The position numbers were made by a program, and so were the translations under genes. Below are positions 6,583 to 14,355 of a stretch of DNA of 48,674 nt, in pieces. Below the pieces are notes generated by a model. The model was not told the origin of the DNA and ran no database searches. It worked only from the letters and a program-made list of their open reading frames with translations. Where the stretch lies: the NCBI GenBank assembly GCA_017544805.1, contig JAFYDK010000137.1:1-48674 (forward strand), read 5' to 3'. Source of the DNA: Bacteroidales bacterium. Its GTDB lineage: Bacteria; Bacteroidota; Bacteroidia; Bacteroidales; UBA3824. How positions within the stretch are numbered: the stretch's first letter is position 1; each line of letters starts with the position of its first letter.

Positions 6583-7041
6583 TCCTGTTATACCGGATTG
6601 AGGTTTCAGGACTTATGGATTTAACGCCGAAAAATATTTCGTATGAAAACGACAAAATCTTTTTGAACGTCAGAGAACAAAAAACGCAGAAAAATAAAAT
6701 AAATCTGCCTCACCTACTTTTTTACGGTAAAGCGGTAAAAATCATTGAAAAATACAAAACCGTTTACCGTCAGACGATTTTTCCGCCGATAACAAACACG
6801 TCCGTAAACAGGCATTTAAAAAGTATTGCCCAAAGCGTAGGGATTGAAAAAGAACTTAGTTTTCATTGCAGCCGCCACACTTTCGGGACGTATTTGGCGA
6901 ACCACAACGGCGACGCAAGTTTGATAAAATTGCTTATGAATCATTCAGATTACAAAACCTCGTACAGATACATTCACGAATCTAAACGTCGTGCCTACAA
7001 ACTAAAAAAACAAACCATTGGCGATCTTTTCCCCGAATATT
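6583..7041 (+). pseudogene. Tyrosine recombinase (integrase) remnant, truncated and frameshifted
   Basis: Homology starts abruptly with SCYTGLRFQDL in one frame (from 6583), the box I region with its catalytic Arg. The protein then continues in another frame as MDLTPKNISYEND from 6615. The two parts join only if one base is missing near 6611-6614; read straight through, the first frame stops at a TAA (6622-6624). The second frame keeps the catalytic Lys region (REQKTQKNKINLP), HCSRHTFGTYLA with box II HxxR, LLMNHSDYKTSYRYIH with His and candidate Tyr nucleophile, and ends at GDLFPEY. The N-terminal arm-binding and core-binding domains are absent. It may be the island's own dead integrase or an older scar. 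Confidence 0.75.
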
Positions 7042-7077
7042 GCTTGATTCGTATTAACGCATTCCGTCCATCAATAG

Positions 7078-7494
7078 CCGGAAGAGTGGATGACATTCTT
7101 GAAAGACAACAGCATCAACGACGATACCACTGTACCCGGCCTTGTTGAAGCGAAAGAAATACTCAAACGTTCCAATATGACAGAGGCAGAGCGTAACACC
7201 TACCTTCGTCACCTCGAAGCAATGCAAAACGAAAAGAGTGCAACACAATATTCGTATGCGTCAGGCAAGGTAGACGGCAGAATTGAGGGCATTGCTGAAG
7301 GACGTGCTGAGGGCGAAAAAATCGGCATAGAAAAAGGTCGTGCCGAAGGTTTGCAACAAGGTCGCACCGAACAACTTGTTGAAAGTATTAAAAATCTTAT
7401 ATCTAATGGTTTCGATTTTGACAAAGCGGTTGAAGTGTTAAGAGTTTCTGCTGACCAAATTCAAGAACTTCGTAGGTTGATTTTGATCAATTGA
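7078..7494 (+). pseudogene. Rpn-family (PD-(D/E)XK) nuclease/transposase, C-terminal fragment
   Basis: About 138 codons matching the C-terminal part of Rpn-family recombination-promoting nucleases: PEEWMTFLKDNS, LVEAKEILKRSNMTEAERN, then the typical charged Gly/Glu/Arg repeat (IEGIAEGRAEGEKIGIEKGR) and a short helical tail. An in-frame TAG at 7075-7077 lies directly before the homology, and the N-terminal nuclease core is missing, so this is a truncated copy; an ATG at 7090 could still allow translation. It abuts the recombinase remnant, showing that two broken mobile genes have been joined here. Confidence 0.7.
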
Positions 7495-7559
7495 TAATAA
7501 AATTTTTTTTTTATGTAATTTTTGTAGTTACTTTGCTCCACAATAAATAGAGAAAAAAT

Positions 7560-9854
7560 ATGATTAAAGTAACTATAAAAAGAATAGAATTAATATATTC
7601 GTTACAGGATGTAAAATTGTGCTTAATTATTTTACTCCTTTTGTGTATTTCTATTAATACAATGGCACAATCTGATGTGGAAAAGTTGCCGATTATTTCT
7701 TCTCCCAACAATCAGATTACGTGTCAATTACAATATCTAAATAACGATTTAACGGCCAAAATTACTTTGGTAAGTGTTAATTCTGAAAAAGTCAATATGC
7801 ATCTTGGTCTTAGAACAACTGAGGGGTATATTGGAAAATCTAATGATATTTTTGTTGAAAATAAATCAAAAAATTATTCTGGTGTAATAACATCCAATAT
7901 CTCAGAAAAATCTTCTATTATTGATCAATATACCGAAACTACATTGCGGTTTAATACATCGGATAGTAAGCTTACTTACGATGTAGTAATGCGTCTATAT
8001 GATGAAGGGGTGGCTGTTAGGTACAATGTATTTTCCAATTTATCTTTTAATATTAGTAGCGATAATACATCAATAGATTTAACAGCCTTTAATCCAAGTT
8101 GTTATAAAGAATCCAAAACTGAATCGGGATACGATATGAAAGGGCCATCTGCCAATGGAACTTCTATCGCACCTCTTTTTATTAACTCTACACGATTGAG
8201 TGTATTGATGAATGAAGCAGCAAATCTTGCAATTGCCAATCCTTTGCGAATTGAATTTAAAAACTCTAAATTCACATTTTTACAAGCATATAATACTGCA
8301 ATGTCGATTGGAACATCGTGGCGATACTGCATTTTCGCAGAAAATCCTTCCAAAATGATCTACGGAAAATACATCATCACTTCTCTCAACAATCAGAACA
8401 ACGACAACATTGATTGGATAAAAACCGGAAAAACATTCCGTGCTTGTACTTCTAACAACAAATATAATACTGATTCTATCAAATCTCGTATTGATTTTGC
8501 CTATAAAATGAATTTTAGTTACGTATTGTTGGATGCTGGCTGGTATGGATTGGGATACAGCAAAGAAAATAATGCAAAATCAGACCCACGTATCCCCGTT
8601 GCGGAACTTGATATTGAGGAAGTATGTCGCTATGGTGCCGAAAAAGGCATTGGCATCATTGTATATGTCAACAAAGTAGCATGGGACAAGTATAACAACA
8701 AAGAAATATTAGACTTATACCAAAAATGGGGAATCAAAGGCTTGAAACTCGGATATATGGACGGCAATACGAGGAGTGGGCTTAGTAAGATTTATTCCAT
8801 TATTCAAAGTGCTTACAATCGTAGAATGATTGTGAATGTACACGACGAATTTCGTCAAACTGGGCTTGAACGTCAATTTCCAAATCTAATGACCACCGAA
8901 GGTATCAAGGGCAACGAACATCGTGAAAATAAGGGCGATCACACAACGTTGCTTCCTTTTTCGAGATTTATGACAGGAAGCGGCGATTATACTATATGCT
9001 ATCCCGGCTATCCAATCAACAGCGAGGCGTACAAAAATATGGCAACTACCAAGGGACATCAACTTGCACTTGCCACTGCATTTTTTTGTCCGATACAGCA
9101 TATTTTTTGGTATGGCAAACCTTACGAATATCCCAACAAAACAGAAATAGAATATTTTAAGAAATTGCCTACCGTGTGGGACGATTACAAAATTTTGGAA
9201 GGCAACCCGTCGAATTATTTCACGATAGCACGTCGTAGCGGCAAACGTTGGTTTATATCATCGCATACATATTCGGCACGAGAAGTTAAGTTGGATTTAA
9301 GTTTTCTCGACGGAGAAAAATCTTATAAAGCAGATGTTTACACCGATATTGAGCCAAATAATATTCAAAAAAACTCTATTGAAAAAAAACATATTGGAAA
9401 TCTCACTACAAGCAGCAAATTAAGTTTTTCGCTTTCCAACAATGGAGGTGCTGTGGCTATTATTTCGGAGTCTGACGACGAGTTTGAATCAGATTTGATA
9501 ACAAGTACGGAAGATGAACCAACTCCAATAGTTGATCTGTCTCAAAATTCCAATCGAGACAACGAAACGGCTGAAAATATTAAAGACAATAATTCAATGC
9601 CCATAAATACTTTTGAAACTCCCAATAGTATCAAAAATAAAATTGAAGTTTTGAAATTATATCCCAATCCTGCCGAGAATTTCATTACAATCGAAAATGT
9701 CGAAAAAAAGATTATGATTTTTGATGTTAACGGAAGAAAAGTGTTGGAAACAACCAACATCAAAGATAAAAATGAAATTGATATATCATGCTTGAAACGT
9801 GGACTTTATATTATCTCAGACGGCAAAAAGACAGCAAAATTTGTAAAACAATAA
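7560..9854 (+). CDS. Secreted GH97-family glycoside hydrolase with T9SS sorting domain
   Basis: A 764-aa protein. The signal peptide is near residues 18-36 (CLIILLLLCISINTMAQ). Residues about 40-290 form the N-terminal beta-sandwich of GH97, about 290-560 the catalytic barrel (SYVLLDAGWYGLGY; GIKGLKLGYMDGNT; VNVHDEFRQTGLERQFPNLM; TTEGIKGNEHREN), then a C-terminal beta domain. Known GH97 members are alpha-glucosidases (inverting) or alpha-galactosidases (retaining). The position where, as I recall, retaining members have the Asp nucleophile reads LGY here, so an inverting, SusB-like mechanism is more likely. The last 75 residues (LKLYPNPAENFITI, ending GKKTAKFVKQ) are a type A T9SS tail, so the enzyme should be exported across the outer membrane. 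No SusC/SusD pair is adjacent. Confidence 0.88.
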   Translation: MIKVTIKRIELIYSLQDVKLCLIILLLLCISINTMAQSDVEKLPIISSPNNQITCQLQYLNNDLTAKITLVSVNSEKVNMHLGLRTTEGYIGKSNDIFVENKSKNYSGVITSNISEKSSIIDQYTETTLRFNTSDSKLTYDVVMRLYDEGVAVRYNVFSNLSFNISSDNTSIDLTAFNPSCYKESKTESGYDMKGPSANGTSIAPLFINSTRLSVLMNEAANLAIANPLRIEFKNSKFTFLQAYNTAMSIGTSWRYCIFAENPSKMIYGKYIITSLNNQNNDNIDWIKTGKTFRACTSNNKYNTDSIKSRIDFAYKMNFSYVLLDAGWYGLGYSKENNAKSDPRIPVAELDIEEVCRYGAEKGIGIIVYVNKVAWDKYNNKEILDLYQKWGIKGLKLGYMDGNTRSGLSKIYSIIQSAYNRRMIVNVHDEFRQTGLERQFPNLMTTEGIKGNEHRENKGDHTTLLPFSRFMTGSGDYTICYPGYPINSEAYKNMATTKGHQLALATAFFCPIQHIFWYGKPYEYPNKTEIEYFKKLPTVWDDYKILEGNPSNYFTIARRSGKRWFISSHTYSAREVKLDLSFLDGEKSYKADVYTDIEPNNIQKNSIEKKHIGNLTTSSKLSFSLSNNGGAVAIISESDDEFESDLITSTEDEPTPIVDLSQNSNRDNETAENIKDNNSMPINTFETPNSIKNKIEVLKLYPNPAENFITIENVEKKIMIFDVNGRKVLETTNIKDKNEIDISCLKRGLYIISDGKKTAKFVKQ

Positions 9855-9995
9855 CATTTTGAAACGAGATAAATTTTATAATACATTAATTTTCAATACC
9901 ACGAAAAATGAATAAGATAGCAATGTAATAGGTATAAATTTTTAATTTATCACGAAAAAAAATGAAAAAAAATTTTTTCAATCAATATTAATATC

Positions 9996-10003
9996 TATAT
10001 TTG
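9996..10003 (+). promoter_or_regulatory. -7 promoter element upstream of the SiaC-like gene
   Basis: TATATTTG followed by CAG is an exact TAnnTTTG match, 28 bases before the start codon of the gene at 10031. The -33 region is only T-rich and weak. Confidence 0.6.
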
Positions 10004-10030
10004 CAGCGGTAAAACTTTACAATTTTTAAG

Positions 10031-10438
10031 ATGGAAAATTTACAGATTGCAGAGAGCGCAAAAAGCCCGTACATTAATTTTGACTGCGAAAACGGTTTCT
10101 TGGAAATTCGCGGAAGGTCAATTATTGAAAACACGTTTTCGTTTTACGAGCCTGTGTTCAAAGTCCTTAGCGAATATGTAACTCAACCGCAAGCAAAAAC
10201 TACGGTACATTTTGCTTTGGATTATTATAATACGAGTTCTCAGATTTGGATTTATAATATTTTGAAAGAACTTAATAAAATCAATGAAATCCCCGGCAAA
10301 GAATTGTCTATCACGTGGTTTTATAGTGATACCGATTTGTTGGAGGCAGGTAGGGATTTTCAAAATGTGTCTAAAGTGCCGATTACTTTAAAAGAGTCTA
10401 CCGGTGGTTTCGACGACGGTTTGGATGATGAAATATAA
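10031..10438 (+). CDS. SiaC-family (DUF1987) regulatory phosphoprotein, copy 1
   Basis: A 135-aa protein with the DUF1987 signature: KSPYINFDCENGFLEIRGRS at the N-terminus, then ENTFSFYEPVFKVLSEYV, HFALDYYNTSSQIWIYNILK (the conserved S/T-S segment that holds the phosphorylation site in SiaC) and ITWFYSDTDLLEAGRDFQ. In Pseudomonas, SiaC is a partner-switch protein binding a diguanylate cyclase and is phosphorylated by SiaB and dephosphorylated by SiaA. No SiaA, SiaB or cyclase gene is adjacent here, so the partner is unknown. The gene is monocistronic, with its own promoter and terminator. A paralogue lies at 32383. Confidence 0.8.
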   Translation: MENLQIAESAKSPYINFDCENGFLEIRGRSIIENTFSFYEPVFKVLSEYVTQPQAKTTVHFALDYYNTSSQIWIYNILKELNKINEIPGKELSITWFYSDTDLLEAGRDFQNVSKVPITLKESTGGFDDGLDDEI

Positions 10439-10488
10439 ACCAAGAAAATAAGGATTTAAATATTTTCCCATAACAACTATTATTTTAT

Positions 10489-10527
10489 TAGTTTTGCCGT
10501 TTGGAATGTCTTTCAAGCGGCTTTTTT
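10489..10527 (+). terminator. Intrinsic terminator overlapping a promoter -7 element
   Basis: A 9-bp stem with two or three wobble pairs (10496-10504 GCCGTTTGG with 10513-10521 TCAAGCGGC), an 8-nt loop and six T ends the SiaC-like transcript. TAGTTTTG at 10489-10496 exactly fits the -7 consensus and would start the next gene's transcript within this hairpin. Confidence 0.65.
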
Positions 10528-10540
10528 GTGTTATAAAATT

Positions 10541-11020
10541 ATGAATTTCGAGCAAAAAATTAAAAACTTCAAAAAACTTCATCTTGTTATATTTGTGATT
10601 TTTTCTTTGATTATGTTTACAGTTTGGTCTTTGAAAGAATTCGGAAAAATTCTTCCTGCTTTTGAAGCATTTCAAAGTATTGTAATATTGCAATATGCAG
10701 CTATTTTTATAACATTTGGCGGTATAGTTTTCGGATATTATTTTTACGGAAAAGAGCAAAACAAATTCAAAGAAAATGCTTTAGAAACGATAAAACAAGA
10801 AAGTTTTTATTTTTCTAAAAAAGTTCAGAACATAATAATTTATGCTGTTTTTTGTTTTGACATTTTGCTTTTTGTCTTGACTGCTGAAAAACAATTTGCA
10901 CTTTTTTCTGCGGTAACACTTATAATTTGCGCCGTTAATTTTCCGACTTTTGGAAAATACAAAAGGGATTATTTTGACGAAGACGATGATTCTTCACAAG
11001 AGGGACCTTTGGAGAATTAA
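10541..11020 (+). CDS. Small four-helix membrane protein, unknown function
   Basis: A 159-aa protein with four predicted membrane helices arranged in two hairpins: about residues 14-33 (HLVIFVIFSLIMFTVW), 47-68 (IVILQYAAIFITFGGIVFGY), 97-115 (IIIYAVFCFDILLFVL) and 121-135. The termini are charged and the C-terminus is very acidic (DEDDDSSQEGPLEN); both ends are predicted in the cytoplasm. The ATG at 10541 is chosen over a TTG at 10526, which falls in the upstream terminator T-run. No family recognised. It converges with the trmO gene, the two stops being only 4 bases apart. Confidence 0.6.
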   Translation: MNFEQKIKNFKKLHLVIFVIFSLIMFTVWSLKEFGKILPAFEAFQSIVILQYAAIFITFGGIVFGYYFYGKEQNKFKENALETIKQESFYFSKKVQNIIIYAVFCFDILLFVLTAEKQFALFSAVTLIICAVNFPTFGKYKRDYFDEDDDSSQEGPLEN

Positions 11021-11024
11021 GCGG

Positions 11025-11705
11025 TTAAATAACAGCGCATTTTACAACTTTTGCCGTATTATTTTCAACGAAAAACTCAATATGAAGATTTTCAAATTCA
11101 AATTTATAAATCTCTTTTGACGTTTTTTTGTACGCCGGTCTTGGGTCTTGATAAAGAATTTCTTTTACGGCAAGAATTTTTTTGTCGTTTTCTTTCAACG
11201 GTAATTCACATTCAAAAACCACATTATCAAGTATTTGTGGTTTTGGAAAAAAAATTGACTCTGCTTGGGGAATACAATCAGAATATTTTATGTAAGGTTT
11301 TATGTCATAAATCGGCGTTCCCGATAAAATATCAGACCCCGAAACTTCAATTACGGGGCCTGAAGTTTTGTCTATAAAAATTTTTTCTATTTTAACGGCA
11401 GACATTCCTAACGAGTTCGGGCGTAAAGGCGAACGGGTTGCAAAAACCCCGGTTTTTTTGTTTCCGCCTAAACGTGGCGGACGCACCAAAGGCGTAATTT
11501 CTTTGCCCGTGAATTTTGAAAATTCCCAAATAAGCCAGATGTGTGAATTTTTTTCCAAATCCCTTATAAAATCTGGGTTACGGAATTGTGGTTCAAAAAT
11601 GATTTTTGATAAAACATTTTTAGCAAGACCGGCTTGTCTGGGAATTCCGAATTTTTGCTCGAATCCGTTGAAAATATGAGCGATAGGATAGATTGTTAAA
11701 CTCAT
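11025..11705 (-). CDS. trmO: TrmO-like tRNA (N6-threonylcarbamoyladenosine-37) methyltransferase
   Basis: A 226-aa protein of the TsaA/TrmO family, which uses S-adenosylmethionine to methylate t6A37 in tRNAs reading ACY codons. Family motifs are clear: the N-terminal beta strand YPIAHIFNGFEQKFGIPRQ, HIWLIWEFSKF, then GVFATRSPLRPNSLGMSAVK, the hallmark of the beta-barrel SAM-binding core, and GTPIYDIKPYIKYSD. The C-terminal 60 residues (ILYQDPRPAYKK) are the usual family extension. It lies 2 bases after the thioesterase gene on the same strand, so the pair is likely cotranscribed. Confidence 0.85.
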   Translation of the reverse strand: MSLTIYPIAHIFNGFEQKFGIPRQAGLAKNVLSKIIFEPQFRNPDFIRDLEKNSHIWLIWEFSKFTGKEITPLVRPPRLGGNKKTGVFATRSPLRPNSLGMSAVKIEKIFIDKTSGPVIEVSGSDILSGTPIYDIKPYIKYSDCIPQAESIFFPKPQILDNVVFECELPLKENDKKILAVKEILYQDPRPAYKKTSKEIYKFEFENLHIEFFVENNTAKVVKCAVI

Positions 11706-11707
11706 GC

Positions 11708-12136
11708 CTATTCGTTGCTTTCCATTAATTCGTATAATGCCGGGGGCAAAGTGTCGATTTTAACGGGTCTTCCGTTCATGGTTACTGCGCAGGTGATAAG
11801 ACCGTTGAGTATTAATTTGCCGCTGTCTTTTAAGTAAATATTTTCTATGAACTGAAATTTTACGTAATTGATTCTGCGTAAAGCAAGTTTTACTACAAAT
11901 TCATCGCCGCTTGTAAGAGGTGCTTTGTATTCTAATTCGGATTTTATGACCACGGGGTTGATACCTTGGCGGTGCATTTGCGCAAAATCGTTGTTAGCGG
12001 TGCGTATAAATTCGTGCCTTGTGTGTTCGAGGTAGTTTTGATAAACGGCATTATTTACAATGCCTTGAAGATCACATTCATAATCACGGACTTTAAATTC
12101 AAGTTCGTAAATGTAATTGTAAATTTCCTGTTTCAT
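11708..12136 (-). CDS. Acyl-CoA thioesterase, 4HBT/YbgC-like hot-dog fold
   Basis: A 142-aa single hot-dog domain protein. The YbgC-like signature is visible: [20 protein letters not shown] with the catalytic-type Asp of the D-x-x-G-x-V-x-N pattern, followed by YLEHTRHEF on the long helix. Such enzymes hydrolyse acyl-CoA or acyl-ACP thioesters; chain specificity cannot be read. In Bacteroidetes it is often a lone housekeeping gene. A -7 element lies 21-28 bases upstream of the start. Confidence 0.82.
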   Translation of the reverse strand: MKQEIYNYIYELEFKVRDYECDLQGIVNNAVYQNYLEHTRHEFIRTANNDFAQMHRQGINPVVIKSELEYKAPLTSGDEFVVKLALRRINYVKFQFIENIYLKDSGKLILNGLITCAVTMNGRPVKIDTLPPALYELMESNE

Positions 12137-12156
12137 ATTCTTAAAATATTTTTAAG

Positions 12157-12164
12157 CAAATTTA
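12157..12164 (-). promoter_or_regulatory. -7 element for the thioesterase-trmO pair
   Basis: CAAATTTA reads TAAATTTG on the minus strand, an exact TAnnTTTG match, 21 bases upstream of the thioesterase start. It lies in the divergent gap shared with the methyltransferase gene. Confidence 0.5.
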
Positions 12165-12199
12165 TTGATTATTTTTGATTTTTGTATTATAATTTTTAT

Positions 12200-12207
12200 T
12201 AATTTTG
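12200..12207 (+). promoter_or_regulatory. -7 element for the methyltransferase gene at 12234
   Basis: TAATTTTG followed by CAG fits the Bacteroidetes -7 consensus exactly and ends 26 bases before the ATG at 12234. This supports that start over the in-frame ATG at 12165, which would lie upstream of the promoter. Confidence 0.55.
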
Positions 12208-12233
12208 CAGTCGAAGTGTTAAAAAAAAATACA

Positions 12234-13004
12234 ATGAACAATACGGTTGCAAAAACTATCACCGAAGAACAGTTGGCCGAATGGTATTCTAAACTTGAGA
12301 TAGGGGAGGATAGTTGTATCGACTTTTATGTTGATATATTGAAAAAATACAAAGCTCCTATGCTTGAAGTTAATTGTGGAACGGGTAAAATACTAACTCG
12401 TTTACAGGAGTTAGGGGTTTATTGTGACGGTTTGGAGGCCTCAAAAGAGCAACTGAGTATTTGTAGCGAAAGACTTAACGCTATCGGCAAAGAAGCACAA
12501 CTTTTTAATGCCGATTTTTCGGACGTTATTTTGCCGAACAAATACAATGCGATTTTTATACCTCACGGAACGTTTTGTATTATAGCCGATATTGAAAAAG
12601 CGAAACATTGTTTGGATTTGTTTTTTTCGGCTTTGGAAAATGGTGGAACGTTGGTTTTGGATGTCTTCGTGCCATGGAAAGCTATTGAAAAACACAATGA
12701 TAAATGTTGGAAAATCAGTCGGACTTATTACGATGCAAAAACCGGAGAGGATTTTGTATTTTCTTATTTCGACGATTTTGACTTTGCATCTCAAGTCAGA
12801 ACAACACATCTGAAATATGAGATTTTTTGTAACGGCGAATTAGTATCCGTGCGTTTTGACGTTGTCAGAAACCATTGGTATGGAAACAACGAATTAAAAT
12901 TGATGCTTGAAAAAGCCGGTTTTGATTCTGTTACGAGCGAAACCGTTTTTTACAAATCCTCAGACGATTATTCAACTTTGTTTACCGCTTCAAAACTGAA
13001 ATAA
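12234..13004 (+). CDS. Class I SAM-dependent methyltransferase
   Basis: A 256-aa protein. Rossmann motif I is MLEVNCGTGKILTRLQELG (about residues 43-61), with the motif II acidic residue in CDGLEASKEQL. The post-motif strand is YNAIFIPHGTFCII and motif IV-like GGTLVLDVFVPW. A 60-residue beta insertion follows, then a C-terminal helix and strand (LKLMLEKAGFDSVTSETVFY), the usual UbiE/Methyltransf_25 ending. The substrate is not predictable. The ATG at 12234 is used because a promoter element lies between it and the upstream in-frame ATG. Confidence 0.8.
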   Translation: MNNTVAKTITEEQLAEWYSKLEIGEDSCIDFYVDILKKYKAPMLEVNCGTGKILTRLQELGVYCDGLEASKEQLSICSERLNAIGKEAQLFNADFSDVILPNKYNAIFIPHGTFCIIADIEKAKHCLDLFFSALENGGTLVLDVFVPWKAIEKHNDKCWKISRTYYDAKTGEDFVFSYFDDFDFASQVRTTHLKYEIFCNGELVSVRFDVVRNHWYGNNELKLMLEKAGFDSVTSETVFYKSSDDYSTLFTASKLK

Positions 13005-13009
13005 TTTTT

Positions 13010-13480
13010 TTATTCGGTTTTGTCTTTTGTAACTAATACGTAAAAAATATTTCGTCTTGAAAGTGCTTCATCGCATCTGAAAGGCTGTTTGAATGTGTAA
13101 AATAGCATTTCGTTTTCTTTTGAGCGGACTTTATACGTAAAAGAGTGTTTGGACAAGTCATTTTCAACGAGATCTCCGATTTTTGAAAGCATATCAATAT
13201 AAGTTTCAAAAACTTGTCTGTCTTTGCTTACTAAACCGAACGAAATACACTCGTTGTTTTCGATGTCAATTTCGTATTTATAATACGGGTAACCGACTGA
13301 TGTTTTGCAAGTTAAAACAATGGTCGTATTATTTACGGTGTCAACTTTTACGGTAAATTCGGGGTCTTCGTTAAATTTTCCCCAAATATGTCCGTAATTT
13401 TCACCGAGCATATTGTATTGAGCGTAATTGGTTGAAAACGCAATAGTTATAATAATGATTGTTAAAAGTGCCTTCATCAA
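13010..13480 (-). CDS. Small exported protein, unknown function
   Basis: A 156-aa protein with a clear signal peptide (MMKALLTIIIITIAFSTNYA, cleavage likely near residue 21). The mature part is beta-rich (KVDTVNNTTIVLTCKTSVGY) with no family that I recognise. It likely resides in the periplasm or is surface-linked, although there is no lipobox Cys. A TAAATTTG element is present upstream at 13503-13510, so it is probably transcribed alone. It is convergent with the methyltransferase gene, 5 bases apart. Confidence 0.6.
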   Translation of the reverse strand: MMKALLTIIIITIAFSTNYAQYNMLGENYGHIWGKFNEDPEFTVKVDTVNNTTIVLTCKTSVGYPYYKYEIDIENNECISFGLVSKDRQVFETYIDMLSKIGDLVENDLSKHSFTYKVRSKENEMLFYTFKQPFRCDEALSRRNIFYVLVTKDKTE

Positions 13481-13502
13481 AAAATAATTAAGTTTTCGGC
13501 TG

Positions 13503-13510
13503 CAAATTTA
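13503..13510 (-). promoter_or_regulatory. -7 element for the small exported protein
   Basis: CAAATTTA reads TAAATTTG on the minus strand, 23 bases upstream of the start at 13480. No clear -33 element. Confidence 0.45.
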
Positions 13511-13527
13511 TGAAACTTTCTTGGTTT

Positions 13528-14304
13528 TTAATAACGTGTACAGTAATTTTTTTGTGTTAAATCCTTGTTAAAAAATACGATACCCATTCTGAACATTTCT
13601 ATTGCGACTGATTTAGAATTGGATTGCATAATTTCTTTCCATGCTTTTGACATTTCTTTTGACCAGTTAATATCGTCAAAAACCGCAATTGTATTTTTGC
13701 CGGCGTGTTTTTTTATGATTTCAAAATACTTTTTGGTGGCGGCGTAAGTATGATTTCCGTCAACGAAAATTAATTCGATGTCAGAATTTTTTGTTAAAAT
13801 ATCTTCCAAAGCATTATCGAAATTATCGTTAATGCACTCAATATTGTTGAGTCCTAATTTTTTGAAATTTTTTGCGGCAAACTCAGAAGTTTCTTTTGAA
13901 GCTTCAACTGTTATAACGGATGAGTCTTTGCAACCGCTTGATAAATAAATCGTTCCGATGCCGATTGAGGTTCCGAGTTCAAGTATTTTTTTAGGTTTTA
14001 GATACGCGCTCATTCTTTGCAAAAGCCGTCCGTATTTTCCGAAAGACGAACTTTTTACGGCAATTTTAGAAACTTTTTCTTCTTTTATGGTTTTGCCGTC
14101 GCCTTTTGCACCGATTGATAGGGTATGTAAAATTTCTTTTGAGGCTTTATACTCTTTTAAAGTGTTTTCAGCTAAAGAATAATCAAATTTTTCTTTAGGG
14201 AAAATTACGTATTTGAAAAAATGAAAGATATTTGGGGAATGAACCCTGTGTCCGTTATAATATCCGGAACAAATAAAATGTTTCAGTGAAAATAATGTGT
14301 CCAT
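13528..14304 (-). CDS. O-methyltransferase-like SAM-dependent methyltransferase
   Basis: A 258-aa protein. Residues about 85-215 form a Rossmann fold: KKILELGTSIGIGTIYLSSG (motif I), SVITVEASKETSEFAAKNFK (motif II), DIELIFVDGNHTYAATKKYF (a metal/catalytic Asp as in catechol-type O-methyltransferases) and TIAVFDDINWSKEM (paired Asp). The N-terminal 80 residues (HRVHSPNIFHFFKYVIFP) match the Bacteroidetes class of such enzymes. The substrate is unknown. It lies downstream of purA on the same strand, separated by a hairpin. Confidence 0.8.
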   Translation of the reverse strand: MDTLFSLKHFICSGYYNGHRVHSPNIFHFFKYVIFPKEKFDYSLAENTLKEYKASKEILHTLSIGAKGDGKTIKEEKVSKIAVKSSSFGKYGRLLQRMSAYLKPKKILELGTSIGIGTIYLSSGCKDSSVITVEASKETSEFAAKNFKKLGLNNIECINDNFDNALEDILTKNSDIELIFVDGNHTYAATKKYFEIIKKHAGKNTIAVFDDINWSKEMSKAWKEIMQSNSKSVAIEMFRMGIVFFNKDLTQKNYCTRY

Positions 14305-14322
14305 ATATTGAAAAAAATGTAA

Positions 14323-14344
14323 GGGCGGAAAAAAATCCCCGCCC
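14323..14344 (-). terminator. Hairpin terminator downstream of purA
   Basis: A 6-bp all-GC stem GGGCGG/CCGCCC (14323-14328 and 14339-14344) with a 10-nt loop, followed on the minus strand by TTACATTTTTTT. It lies 12 bases past the purA stop and before the methyltransferase start, so it probably ends or attenuates purA transcription. Confidence 0.5.
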
Positions 14345-14355
14345 CTGCAAAAAAA

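Noticed and set aside
12165..12233. 23-residue N-terminal extension of the methyltransferase
   Set aside because: It is hydrophobic because it reads an AT-rich promoter region, and a TAATTTTG -7 element lies inside it.
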